DNA of 63,526 nucleotides from NCBI RefSeq assembly GCF_000812685.1, contig NZ_JWIF01000002.1:1-63526 (forward strand), in the 5' to 3' direction. Source of the DNA: Halocynthiibacter namhaensis (GTDB lineage: Bacteria > Pseudomonadota > Alphaproteobacteria > Rhodobacterales > Rhodobacteraceae). Below the pieces are notes generated by a model, which saw only the letters and a list, made by a program, of their open reading frames with translations, was not told the origin of the DNA and did no database searches. Position 1 is the first letter of the stretch. Each line of letters opens with the position of its first letter. A program made the position numbers and the translations under genes. Shown one piece after another: positions 34,051-42,749 of the stretch.

Positions 34051-35404
34051 TGCCAATCTAAACCGGATTTATGAGGCAGAGGCATATGGCCCCTTGCCCC
34101 ATGAAAACAACTATTGGCGCACCACATTTGACGCGCCGCATTTCCCAGCACTGGCCAGTGATCAGACCTGTGACATCGCCATTATCGGCGCAGGTTATAC
34201 CGGCTTACACGCCGCCCTGCGTCTTGCTGGCGAAGACGTCGTCGTCCTTGATACCCACCAACCCGGATGGGGTGCTTCAGGGCGCAATGGCGGGTTTTGT
34301 TGCCTTGGCGGGGCACACGCGGATGATGCTGATATTGCCAAGATGTTCGGCGCATCAGATGCGGCGTCTTGGGCGCAAACCCAACGTGCATCTGTTGATC
34401 ATGTGGATCAGTTTTTGCAGGATCACAGCTTGGATGTGGATCGCCATTCTGACGGTGAAACCATCCTCGCCCATACGCCGAAAGCCTTTGCTGGCCTGCA
34501 ACATGAACAGGCTTGGATCAAAGACACTTACGGCATTCACGCCCCACTTTATTCTGCGGACGCCATGATTGACCAGGGCATGTGCGCCAGCGTCAATGCC
34601 AAGCAACCTGGTTTTGTGGGCGCACTCACCATCCCTGTCGGCTTTGCCCTAAATCCGTTGAAATATGCATCTGGCCTCGCGAACGCTGTGGCGAAATCTG
34701 GTGCAAAGATCCACGGCGACAGCCCGGTGATTAATGCGGAATACAAAGACGGCCTGCATGTTTTGCGCACGCCTCAGGCCATTCTGCGTGCCAAAAAAGT
34801 CATCTTCGCAACCAATGGTTACAGTAGGGACAATCTACCCAAGCAGTTGAAAAAACGCTACCTTCCGGTGCAGTCCAACATCCTCGTCACCCGCCCTCTG
34901 ACGGAAGACGAGCTGGCCGCACAGGGTTGGACATCGCGTCAAATGTGTTACGACACCCGCAATCTACTGCATTACTTCCGCCTGCTGCCCGACAATCGCA
35001 TGTTGTTCGGCATGCGCGGCGCAACCAGCGCCAGTCCCGACGCTTTCGCCGCCGCAGAAGCCGCCACACGCCAGCATTTTGAAACGATGTTTCCGGCCTG
35101 GTCCCATATCGGCACGCCCTATTTCTGGTCTGGCTTGATTGCCGGCGCGCGTAACTTCGTGCCCTTCGCAGGCCCTCTGCCCGAACTGCCCAACGCTTAC
35201 GCCGCTATGTGTTACCACGGAAATGGCGTTGCAATGGGCAGCTATTGTGGCAAACTCATCGCTGAAAAATTGCTAGATCAACCCCATGCCACCACCGCGC
35301 CAGATTTCCTAGACCAGCCCCTTGCGGCTTTCCCATTTGGGCGTTATCGGCGTCATATTCTACCACTTCTCTATCGCTGGTACAGCTTCCAGGATGGACC
35401 ATAA
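34025..35404 (+). CDS. puuB: FAD-dependent amine oxidase, PuuB-like (copy 2)
   Basis: 459-residue flavoprotein of the D-amino-acid-oxidase family. The FAD motif is IAIIGAGYTGLHAALRLA (about residue 51), followed by GWGASGRNGGFCCLGGA; the C-terminal contact is CYHGNGVAMGSYCGK. It probably oxidises the gamma-glutamyl amine made by the neighbouring synthetase domain. The ATG at 34025 lies inside the end of the fusion gene (26-base overlap) behind AGGTGG, so translation is coupled. It is clearly divergent from copy 1 in sequence. Confidence 0.88.
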   Translation: MRSILAASDANLNRIYEAEAYGPLPHENNYWRTTFDAPHFPALASDQTCDIAIIGAGYTGLHAALRLAGEDVVVLDTHQPGWGASGRNGGFCCLGGAHADDADIAKMFGASDAASWAQTQRASVDHVDQFLQDHSLDVDRHSDGETILAHTPKAFAGLQHEQAWIKDTYGIHAPLYSADAMIDQGMCASVNAKQPGFVGALTIPVGFALNPLKYASGLANAVAKSGAKIHGDSPVINAEYKDGLHVLRTPQAILRAKKVIFATNGYSRDNLPKQLKKRYLPVQSNILVTRPLTEDELAAQGWTSRQMCYDTRNLLHYFRLLPDNRMLFGMRGATSASPDAFAAAEAATRQHFETMFPAWSHIGTPYFWSGLIAGARNFVPFAGPLPELPNAYAAMCYHGNGVAMGSYCGKLIAEKLLDQPHATTAPDFLDQPLAAFPFGRYRRHILPLLYRWYSFQDGP

Positions 35405-35418
35405 GACCGGAGCCCACC

Positions 35419-36144
35419 ATGACCAGAACCCTGAAAATCGGTGTATTGGAAACCGGCCTGCCCCCAGAAGAGCTTGCCCCTGATTTCGGTAACTACCCCT
35501 CTATGGTGGAAAGCTGGCTGACGCCGCTGTCTGCGAAATACGACACCGAATTCACCTTCTACCCGATCCTGTCAGGCGACATCCCAACCGACGGCAGCGC
35601 GGCGGATATTTGGGTCGTTACCGGATCGAAATTCGGCGTTTATGAAGATCACTCATGGATCGCCCCATTGGAAGAGCTGATCCGCGATGCGAAGGCCAAA
35701 AAGGCCCTAATGATCGGCATTTGTTTCGGCCATCAATTGATTGCCCAGGCCCTTGGTGGCACAGTACGCAAATCGGGCAAAGGCTGGGGTGTTGGCCCGC
35801 ATGTCTATGACACATCCGCTTGGCCTGAAGCCTTGGGTGAAACACCTAACAGTCTGAATTTGCAGGCCTATCACCAGGATCAGGTGGAAGTTCTGCCCGC
35901 AGGTGCCCAAACCATTGCGAGCTCTGAGTTTTGCGAGCATGCCGCCCTGTGGTACCCGGGTTTTGCCGTAACCGTGCAGGGCCACCCGGAGTTCTCAAAA
36001 GACTATGCCAGCGCGCTGATCGAAAGTCGTCGTGGTACCGTTTTATCCGAAAAAGACGCGGATCAGGGGCAAGAGAACATGGCCCGCGACGTCACAGCGT
36101 CTTCGCTTGCGGAAATGATTGCCACGCATTTGGATCACCTATGA
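35419..36144 (+). CDS. class I glutamine amidotransferase-like protein, candidate gamma-glutamyl hydrolase
   Basis: 241-residue triad hydrolase of the GATase class I fold. The nucleophile elbow is GICFGHQLIAQALGG (Cys about 100) and the His-Glu pair is VQGHPEFSKDY. In its position it could act as a PuuD-like gamma-glutamyl-GABA hydrolase, but the sequence is closer to stand-alone GMP-synthase-like amidotransferases than to the C26 family of E. coli PuuD, so this is inference. It has its own ribosome-binding site and overlaps the next gene by four bases (ATGA). Confidence 0.83.
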   Translation: MTRTLKIGVLETGLPPEELAPDFGNYPSMVESWLTPLSAKYDTEFTFYPILSGDIPTDGSAADIWVVTGSKFGVYEDHSWIAPLEELIRDAKAKKALMIGICFGHQLIAQALGGTVRKSGKGWGVGPHVYDTSAWPEALGETPNSLNLQAYHQDQVEVLPAGAQTIASSEFCEHAALWYPGFAVTVQGHPEFSKDYASALIESRRGTVLSEKDADQGQENMARDVTASSLAEMIATHLDHL

Positions 36145-36731
36145 AACGCTTCTTTTTCGGCTACGGATCGCTGGTTCATAAAGGCACGCATGACCATCAA
36201 AATCACGCCCCTGCCCGGCTTCAGGGGTGGAAACGGGCCTGGGTCGCAACCCCTGTGCGCGCCCTGCCATTTCTGTCGGTGATCCCGGATGAGACCAGCG
36301 CAATTGACGGATTGATCGCAGAGGTTCCTGATCAGGGTTGGGCTGCCCTTGATCAACGTGAGGCCGCCTATCAGCGCCTCCCACTGGGTGCGGAATTATC
36401 CCATGATATGAAGGATATGCCGCCCAACAGCCTGACTGTGGTGTATTCCGTCGCCCCGGATGGACAACAGCCTGCCAGCGCGAAAAACCCCATCCTTCTG
36501 TCCTATCTCGACGTGGTGGTCCAAGGGTATTCTGATGTCTTCGGCCCGGCTGGCACCGACCATTTCTTTGCCACCACGCATAACTGGACCGGCAGTTTTC
36601 TGGATGATCGTGGTGCGCCAATTTACCCGCGTGCACAGCTTTGTGATCCAGCCCTGCAAGCGGATACCGACTCACGCCTGACCGCAATGGGCCAGACGCG
36701 TGTCATGCCGGCAGACTTTCCGCTTTGGTGA
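36141..36731 (+). CDS. gamma-glutamylcyclotransferase-like protein
   Basis: 196 residues with the N-terminal substrate loop FFGYGSLVHKGT and an acidic segment LDQREAAYQR that would supply the catalytic Glu, the two landmarks of the gamma-glutamylcyclotransferase/AIG2 fold. These enzymes release 5-oxoproline from gamma-glutamyl amines or peptides. Start ATG at 36141 overlaps the amidotransferase stop; a longer open frame from 35931 is spurious. As the last gene of the polyamine arm it could clear gamma-glutamyl-amine by-products or provide a second way to open them. It converges with the MATE gene with no spacing. Confidence 0.78.
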   Translation: MKRFFFGYGSLVHKGTHDHQNHAPARLQGWKRAWVATPVRALPFLSVIPDETSAIDGLIAEVPDQGWAALDQREAAYQRLPLGAELSHDMKDMPPNSLTVVYSVAPDGQQPASAKNPILLSYLDVVVQGYSDVFGPAGTDHFFATTHNWTGSFLDDRGAPIYPRAQLCDPALQADTDSRLTAMGQTRVMPADFPLW

Positions 36732-38141
36732 TCAGCGGCGCAATGAAAACAGTGCCATAAGCCGCGCCTGACGCGAAAATTCTGAGGGCTTTGCAGGGGC
36801 TATGTTCTGCCCCATCACCCGTCTTGCCAAGACAAAAGCAATCGCGCCAAAGATCACCCCACCGGCGGCCTGTCCAATCAACACGCCAGGTGCCCCGAAC
36901 CATGCGGCACCAACCCAAACAAAGGGGATCGTGCCCAAAGTGTGGCGGCCCCAGTTGATCCATGTGGAATAGAACGGGTGACCCAGGTTGTTGAACGCCG
37001 CGTTGCCGACAAAGATCACGCCGTTGAAAAAGAACATCAACGACAGTGGGCCACAGAACAAATAGACCAGCGTCAGTGTCAAGCCATCGGCTGCAAACAG
37101 TCCGGCAATCAGGGGACGCAACAGGTAAAGCAGGCCCGACATCGCAGCGATCCAAAGCACCAAAAATTTCAACCCTTCAATAAACGCTTGTTGCACACGA
37201 TCCTGCTTTCCAGCCCCTGCATTCTGCCCAATGATCGGTCCAATCGCACCGGACAACGCGAAAACAGCGGCGAAGGCAACCGGCGTTAAGCGACCAACAA
37301 TCGCCATCCCAGCGACCGCCGCCTCGCCGTAGGCCGCCATGGAACGCGTGACAAACGCTTGGCCCAGGGGCGTTGCAAACTGGGTCAGAATCGCTGGAAT
37401 CGCGATGGTTAAGATGACCGGAAAGTCTTCGCGGAATTCCTCAGATGTGGGTTTATTCAAGCCGCCGTGATATTTGAAAATAGGATATAAAGACGCCGCC
37501 GCAATCGCAAAACGTGACGCAACCGATGCAAGGGCCGCCCCCGTCAGGTCAAGGTTCAAACCAAAGATCAGGATTGGGTCTAAAACGGCATTCACGACAC
37601 CTGCCAAGATGGTTGCAAACATTGCCCGTTTTGCCGCCCCATGGGCCCGCAAAATCGCACCACCGACCATGCCGATGATCAGCAAAGGCAAAGCGGGAAC
37701 AATGATTTGCATATAACTGACCGCCAGATCTTGGGTCTCGCCCGTGGCCCCCATCAAACCAACCAGAAAATGCAGGTTCATCCAGATCGCAAGCGCGAAC
37801 AATGCCCCGACGCCGACCCCATATAGCATTGCGCTGGCCGCGCGGCGGCTGGCCATTTGATGGTCCCCCGCGCCCAAAGCACGCGCGACCAACGCCCCCG
37901 CCGCAATCGACATGCCGATCCCGAAGGATGAGGTGAAAAACAGGATCGCCCCCGCATATCCCACCGCCGCGGCCAGCTCAGCCTTGCCCAGCATGGAAAT
38001 GAAAACCATATCCGCGAAATCGACCAGAAAAATCGCCATCAACCCGATGGAAGCGGTCAGCGACATGGTGGTGACGTGCCGGAAAAGGCTGCCCGTCAAA
38101 AACTTGGCCTGAGCATTATCAGATGCGGTATCGGTGGTCAT
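36732..38141 (-). CDS. MATE-family efflux transporter
   Basis: 469-residue protein with 12 membrane helices, of the multidrug and toxic compound extrusion family (Na+ or H+ antiport). The two MatE repeats start around TMSLTASIGLMAIFLVDFADMVFISMLGKAELAAAVGYA and ILTIAIPAILTQFATPLGQAFVTRSMAAYG. Substrate unknown. AGGAG lies six bases before the ATG at 38141. It converges directly on the polyamine arm and follows the terminator of the gltX operon on the same strand. Confidence 0.89.
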   Translation of the reverse strand: MTTDTASDNAQAKFLTGSLFRHVTTMSLTASIGLMAIFLVDFADMVFISMLGKAELAAAVGYAGAILFFTSSFGIGMSIAAGALVARALGAGDHQMASRRAASAMLYGVGVGALFALAIWMNLHFLVGLMGATGETQDLAVSYMQIIVPALPLLIIGMVGGAILRAHGAAKRAMFATILAGVVNAVLDPILIFGLNLDLTGAALASVASRFAIAAASLYPIFKYHGGLNKPTSEEFREDFPVILTIAIPAILTQFATPLGQAFVTRSMAAYGEAAVAGMAIVGRLTPVAFAAVFALSGAIGPIIGQNAGAGKQDRVQQAFIEGLKFLVLWIAAMSGLLYLLRPLIAGLFAADGLTLTLVYLFCGPLSLMFFFNGVIFVGNAAFNNLGHPFYSTWINWGRHTLGTIPFVWVGAAWFGAPGVLIGQAAGGVIFGAIAFVLARRVMGQNIAPAKPSEFSRQARLMALFSLRR

Positions 38142-38185
38142 GGCGGCTCCTGTCGCTGATCACGGTATTGTGAGCATGCAGCCCC

Positions 38186-38224
38186 AAAAAGAAAACCTGC
38201 GTAAATGCACAGAGAGCACGCAGG
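38186..38224 (-). terminator. rho-independent terminator of the gltX operon
   Basis: On the minus strand CCTGCGT (38224-38218) pairs with ACGCAGG (38202-38196) around a 15-base loop, followed by TTTTCTTTTT. It lies 33 bases after the stop of the small membrane protein gene and before the MATE gene. Confidence 0.82.
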
Positions 38225-38256
38225 ATATCTCTATTTGTGTATTTTCACATGGGAAA

Positions 38257-38508
38257 CTAACGCCGTGTCCGCATGTATTGCCAAATGCCCAGCACGCTGA
38301 TCGCGATCCAGAACCCTTCCATCAAGGCGGAAGCCAGGTTGAAGTTGTGATACAGCGAATAGCTGATCAACACAGACCCGCCCAGGTTCACCAGTGGGAA
38401 CGCCAAATCATCCGAGTTCAGCCAGCGCATCTGTGTCGCCAGATACGCCAGCCCAACCATCAATGTGCCGCAAACACCAATCGCATCATGCAGCGCAAAT
38501 TCAGTCAT
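38257..38508 (-). CDS. small membrane protein of the CBU_0592-like family
   Basis: 83 residues with three hydrophobic segments (about 8-24, 36-53 and 60-78) and a basic tail MRTRR. The pattern GVCGTLMVGLAYLATQMRWLN...FPLVNLGGSVLISYSLYHNFNLASALMEGFWI matches the small family usually annotated as CBU_0592-like; its function is unknown. It overlaps gltX by eight bases and shares its transcript, and a terminator follows. Confidence 0.8.
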   Translation of the reverse strand: MTEFALHDAIGVCGTLMVGLAYLATQMRWLNSDDLAFPLVNLGGSVLISYSLYHNFNLASALMEGFWIAISVLGIWQYMRTRR

Positions 38509-39829
38509 TTTTCGCGCGGATCACCTGCATCAGCGGCAGCAATTGCCCCATGTCAGGCCCATGTGCTTGGCCGGTCAACGCTTTGCGCAACGGCATAAAC
38601 AACCCACGTCCTTTGCGACCAGTCGCCTCTTTCACGGCTTTGGTCCAAATGCCCCAGGATGTCTCGTCAAAGGGCATAGCAGGCATCATCGCCAAGGCCT
38701 CTGCGACGAAATCTTTATCTTCATCTTCAATCACCGGATCGGCACCATCGCGCAACAAAACCCACCAGGCCTCAAGATCAGCCAGCACCGTGATGTTTTC
38801 GCGCATCAAGGTCCAAAACGCCTCGGCCTTGTCAGCTGGAACACCAATTTCAGCGATCTTGTCAGAAACTTCTGCGAAATCACGCCCGTGGTTCACCTTT
38901 GCGGTCAGTGGTTTCAGGTCTTCCACGTCAAACTTGGTAGGCGCAGATCCGAACTTCGAAATATCGAAACCATCCACTAATTCTTGCATCTGGGACCGCA
39001 GCTCAACCGGGTCAGCAGAGCCCAGGCGCGCAAGCTGTGACAGCATCGCCATTGGCTCAATCCCTGCCGCGCGCAGATCACGCAAAGACAATGTGCCAAG
39101 ACGTTTGGACAAGGCCCCGCCATCCGCATCCGTCAGCAAGGAATGGTGTGCAAATTCTGGCACCGCACCGCCCAGCGCTTTGATGATTTGGATTTGGGTC
39201 GCCGTGTTGGTCACGTGGTCAGAACCACGCACAACATGGGTCACGCCAAAGTCAATATCATCGCAAACAGAGGCCGGCGTATACAGGAATTGCCCGTCCG
39301 CACGGATCAAAACCGGGTCAGACACCGAAGCGGCATCAATCGAAATATCGCCCAGCACGCCGTCTTTCCATTCGATCCGTTCAAGGTCGAGCTTAAAGCG
39401 CCAATGCCCATTGCCACGTTCCGCCCGCAGCGCGTCTTTTTCCGCACCCGTCAGGTTCAAACCCGCGCGGTCATACACAGGCGGCTTGCCCATGTTCAGC
39501 TGTTTCTTACGCTTCAGGTCCAGTTCAACCGGGGTCTCAAAGCATTCATACAAACGGCCAGAGGCACGCAGTTGATCCATCGCCTCATTGTAACGATCCA
39601 AGCGATCTGATTGGCGTTCAACGCGATCCCAAGTCAGACCAAGCCAGGTCAGGTCTTCTTTGATGCCATCAACATATTCTTCTTTGGAACGCTCAGGGTC
39701 CGTGTCATCGAGGCGCAGAATAAACTCGCCGCCGTTCTGTCGTGCAATCAGGTAATTCATAAGTGCGGTGCGCAGGTTGCCGATATGAATATAGCCGGTG
39801 GGCGACGGTGCAAAACGGGTGGTTGTCAT
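38501..39829 (-). CDS. gltX: glutamyl-tRNA synthetase
   Basis: 442-residue class I synthetase. The HIGH region is APSPTGYIHIGNLRTAL and the KMSKS loop is GGALSKRLGTLSL. Discriminating glutamyl-tRNA synthetases and the tRNA-Gln-charging paralogue coexist in many alphaproteobacteria, and this shorter type may be one of two copies; the window cannot show which. The zinc knuckle between the two halves is absent (ECFETPVELDLKRKKQL), as in other short GltX forms. GAGGAAAC lies before the ATG. Confidence 0.93.
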   Translation of the reverse strand: MTTTRFAPSPTGYIHIGNLRTALMNYLIARQNGGEFILRLDDTDPERSKEEYVDGIKEDLTWLGLTWDRVERQSDRLDRYNEAMDQLRASGRLYECFETPVELDLKRKKQLNMGKPPVYDRAGLNLTGAEKDALRAERGNGHWRFKLDLERIEWKDGVLGDISIDAASVSDPVLIRADGQFLYTPASVCDDIDFGVTHVVRGSDHVTNTATQIQIIKALGGAVPEFAHHSLLTDADGGALSKRLGTLSLRDLRAAGIEPMAMLSQLARLGSADPVELRSQMQELVDGFDISKFGSAPTKFDVEDLKPLTAKVNHGRDFAEVSDKIAEIGVPADKAEAFWTLMRENITVLADLEAWWVLLRDGADPVIEDEDKDFVAEALAMMPAMPFDETSWGIWTKAVKEATGRKGRGLFMPLRKALTGQAHGPDMGQLLPLMQVIRAKND

Positions 39830-39947
39830 CTGATACGTTTCCTCTGATCCCTGACAGAATATCAGGTCGCGCGTGGTCTCTCACACCCGCGCCCAAATGT
39901 CCAGTTTCAACGCCCAATCGTCCCAATTTTGCACCGGTTTTTTCAGT

Positions 39948-40331
39948 TTAGGCGTAGCTGATCACTTCGATCTCGACCCCATCTGCATCATCGAAATAGA
40001 ACCGCTTGCCGGGCTCATAATCACCGTGGTTATGCGGGGTAAACCCCATGGCTTTGACCTTTGTTTCGACCATATCCAGATCATCCACTACAACCCCGAT
40101 ATGGTTCATGGAGCCCGGGGTTTTATAGCGGTCGAAATTTACAGGATCATTGCCGCCGGAACTATAGACCGCGATGTAACTGTCCGCTCCGCCCACATGC
40201 AGCGTCGTGCCCTGATATTTCGCATCACCCCGCCAGCGAATATGCCAGCCAAACAGATTGTGGAGCATCGCGGCTGTGGCCTCGGGATCTTTAACAGTGA
40301 TGTTGACGTGTTCCAGTATTGCTTCTGACAT
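39948..40331 (-). CDS. VOC-family (glyoxalase fold) protein under SoxR control
   Basis: 127-residue vicinal-oxygen-chelate protein with two beta-alpha-beta-beta-beta units. Likely metal ligands are His in LEHVNITVKD, His in MNHIGVVVDD and Glu in DGVEIEVISYA, plus His/Glu alternatives in TLHVGG. The reaction is not readable: glyoxalase-like, dioxygenase-like or antibiotic-binding are all possible. The ATG at 40331 has GGA seven bases upstream. The gene is divergent from soxR and its promoter carries the SoxR box, so it is probably induced by redox-cycling compounds. Confidence 0.85.
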   Translation of the reverse strand: MSEAILEHVNITVKDPEATAAMLHNLFGWHIRWRGDAKYQGTTLHVGGADSYIAVYSSGGNDPVNFDRYKTPGSMNHIGVVVDDLDMVETKVKAMGFTPHNHGDYEPGKRFYFDDADGVEIEVISYA

Positions 40332-40366
40332 TGAATTTTCCATCCTTGATTTCATTTGATTTTTAG

Positions 40367-40397
40367 CTTGTAATTGCTCAAGTTAACTTGAGATCAA
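40367..40397 (-). promoter_or_regulatory. SoxR box in a MerR-type promoter
   Basis: CTCAAGTTAACTTGAG (40377-40392) is a perfect 16-base palindrome identical to the core of the E. coli soxS SoxR site. Toward the VOC gene, TTGATC (40397-40392) and TACAAG (40372-40367) are 19 bases apart, the long spacer that MerR-family activators correct by twisting DNA. Hence oxidised SoxR should activate the VOC gene. Confidence 0.88.
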
Positions 40398-40421
40398 GCG
40401 AAAAATTTAAAAGGTCAGATC

Positions 40422-40883
40422 ATGCATCACCGCGACTTTCTTTCCATCGGGCAACTGGCAAAACGCACGGGCCTGGCCGTATCTGCCATCCGCTATTACG
40501 AGGAACAGGGGCTAGTGTTTTCTGAACGAAACGCCGGTGGTCAACGCAGGTTTCGTCGTGCAGATATTCGGCGGCTTAGTTTTGTGCAGATCGCGCAACA
40601 GTTTGATTTTTCACTGAAAGAGATTGCTGCGCAACTGTCCCGCCTGCCCGAGGAACGCACCCCCACCAAAGCTGATTGGACCAAGATCAGCCGTCACTTC
40701 CGCGCTGATCTTGATGCACGGATCAAAACCCTAGAGGGCCTGCGCGATAAGCTGGATGGTTGTATTGGTTGTGGCTGTCTCAGCCTGAAAAAATGTCAAC
40801 TTTACAATCCATTAGATACCGCACGCCACAATGGAGTGGGCGCGCGATATCTGATTGGGGACAGTCCTGAAATCGCTGAATAA
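40422..40883 (+). CDS. soxR: redox-sensitive transcriptional activator SoxR
   Basis: 153-residue MerR-family regulator. The helix-turn-helix reads LSIGQLAKRTGLAVSAIRYYEEQGL, followed by the dimerisation helix and the [2Fe-2S] signature C-x2-C-x-C-x5-C as CIGCGCLSLKKC. Oxidation or nitrosylation of the cluster switches on target promoters. Outside enterobacteria SoxR typically responds to redox-active metabolites rather than regulating SoxS; no soxS is seen here. AAAGG precedes the ATG. It is divergent from the VOC gene, its likely direct target. Confidence 0.95.
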   Translation: MHHRDFLSIGQLAKRTGLAVSAIRYYEEQGLVFSERNAGGQRRFRRADIRRLSFVQIAQQFDFSLKEIAAQLSRLPEERTPTKADWTKISRHFRADLDARIKTLEGLRDKLDGCIGCGCLSLKKCQLYNPLDTARHNGVGARYLIGDSPEIAE

Positions 40884-42542
40884 TCAGGCGTTATCGCGCC
40901 AACGGCTGACAATCGGATACCGACGATCAAGCCAGAAGGCGCTTTGGGTCAGACGGGTGCCTGGCGCGGACTGGAAGCGTTTGTATTCCGAAATATAGAT
41001 CAGATGTTCGATCCGTTTCACGGTTGCCCGGTCATGGCCTTCGGCAACCAAATCAGCCACGGATTTCTCATCATCCACAAGCCCTTCAAGGATTGCATCC
41101 AGCACCTCATAGGGGGGCAGTGAATCGCTGTCTTTCTGATCATCACGCAATTCAGCTGACGGCGGCTTGTCGATGATCGACACCGGGATGACCTCACCCG
41201 CCGGGGCCGCCATCCAGGGGCGGTGATTGGCGTTGCGCCAGCGGCAGGTTTCAAAGACGCGCACTTTGTACATGTCTTTCAGCGGGTTGTAACCGCCTGA
41301 CATATCGCCATAAATCGTAGCATAACCAACGGCGACTTCGGATTTATTACCGGTGGTCAACAGCATCTCACCGAACTTATTGCTCATGGCCATCAGAAGC
41401 AGGCCACGCAGGCGAGACTGAATATTTTCCTCGGTCACGTCTTCATCAAGTCCTGCAAACAGCGGGGCAAGGGTATTGGTGATCGCACCACGACCTTCCG
41501 CAATCGGCACGAAATCATAGTGGCAGCCCAGACGGGTGGCGATGTCTTTGGCGTCATCAAGCGAACTTTGCGAGGTGTATTCAGACGGCAACATCACGCA
41601 ACGCACGTTTTCCGGGCCCAGCGCATCTGCAGCGATGGTGGCGACAATGGCGGAATCAATCCCGCCAGATAGCCCCAGAAGCACTTTCTTAAAGCCGGTC
41701 TTGCCCATGTAATCACGCAGACTTTCAACCATGCAGCGGTAATCCTGTTCCCATTCATCGGGTAACGTCGCAAGGTCAGATTTCACGGCACGCCAACCAT
41801 CATCGGTGCGTTCCAGATCAAGATGTGCGATGGCTTCGTCAAAAACAGGCATCTGCAAAGCGACTTCGCCGCCTGGGTTCAGCACGAACGAGCCACCATC
41901 AAAGACCTGATCATCCTGGCCGCCCACCATGTTAAGATAGATTAACGGCAAATCAGTTTCCGTGACACGCGCCATCATATGGGAGAAACGCACGTCCATC
42001 TTATTGCGAAAATAGGGTGAACCATTTGGAACCAATAGAAATTCAGCGCCAGTTTCCGCCAATGTTTCAGCCACATCTTCGTGCCACGCATCTTCACAGA
42101 TCGGCGTACCGATCCGGGTGTTGCCCACGGAATACGGACCGCCAAGCGGGCCACTGTCGTAGATCCGGACTTCGTCAAATACAGTCTCGTTGGGCAGGTG
42201 GTGCTTTAAAACACGGGAAACGACGCTGCCAGCTTTCAGTATGAAATATGCGTTGAACAGCTTGCCGTCTTCCACATATGGCCCGCCAATGCCCAGCGCA
42301 GGGCCATCAGCACAGTTCACAGCAAGCTGTTCAACCGCCGCCATACACGCGGCTTGAAACGCAGGCTTCATGACCAGATCTTGGGCGTTGTACCCGGAAA
42401 TGAACATCTCAGGCAGGGCGACCATATCTGCGCCAGCCGCTTTGCCTTCAGCAAACGCCAAACGCGCTTTATCCGCGTTTGCGTCAATCGCGCCAACTGT
42501 TGGGTTAAGTTGTGCCAGCGTAAGCTTGAAACGATCTGCCAT
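40884..42542 (-). CDS. nadE: glutamine-dependent NAD+ synthetase
   Basis: 552-residue two-domain enzyme. The N-terminal nitrilase-type glutaminase carries the Glu-Lys-Cys triad in LPEMFISGYNAQDL, VLKHHLPNETVFDE and PICEDAWHEDV. The C-terminal synthetase has the PP-loop GLSGGIDSAIVATIA. It amidates deamido-NAD in the last step of NAD+ synthesis. Start ATG at 42542 (MADRFKLTLAQLNPTVG) has GGAG six bases upstream; the frame extends to 42764 but this part is not conserved-looking. Convergent with soxR with no gap. Confidence 0.94.
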   Translation of the reverse strand: MADRFKLTLAQLNPTVGAIDANADKARLAFAEGKAAGADMVALPEMFISGYNAQDLVMKPAFQAACMAAVEQLAVNCADGPALGIGGPYVEDGKLFNAYFILKAGSVVSRVLKHHLPNETVFDEVRIYDSGPLGGPYSVGNTRIGTPICEDAWHEDVAETLAETGAEFLLVPNGSPYFRNKMDVRFSHMMARVTETDLPLIYLNMVGGQDDQVFDGGSFVLNPGGEVALQMPVFDEAIAHLDLERTDDGWRAVKSDLATLPDEWEQDYRCMVESLRDYMGKTGFKKVLLGLSGGIDSAIVATIAADALGPENVRCVMLPSEYTSQSSLDDAKDIATRLGCHYDFVPIAEGRGAITNTLAPLFAGLDEDVTEENIQSRLRGLLLMAMSNKFGEMLLTTGNKSEVAVGYATIYGDMSGGYNPLKDMYKVRVFETCRWRNANHRPWMAAPAGEVIPVSIIDKPPSAELRDDQKDSDSLPPYEVLDAILEGLVDDEKSVADLVAEGHDRATVKRIEHLIYISEYKRFQSAPGTRLTQSAFWLDRRYPIVSRWRDNA

Positions 42543-42749
42543 GTTTTGCTCCGTATATTCGCGGGGATCTATGCGCTTCATATCAGAGATTTCAGCGATA
42601 GAAACCACCCCATTGCCAAGGCTGAAAACCGAGGTGTCACAAAAGCTGAAATTCCGCCCTATGTTGTTGTAAGCCCGCCCCCCCGAGGCTAACCTGTTGC
42701 CAAAGCGCGCGATATTTGCGCCCCAATCGACCTTACGCCGGAGCTCCAC

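Noticed and set aside
35931-36140. Long 5' extension of the gamma-glutamylcyclotransferase-like frame
   Set aside because: It overlaps the amidotransferase gene; ATG at 36141 overlaps the preceding stop and begins the conserved FFGYGSL fold.
38394-39575. 393-codon open frame opposite gltX
   Set aside because: Antisense to an unmistakable gltX, with Ser/Arg/Pro-rich composition typical of shadow frames.
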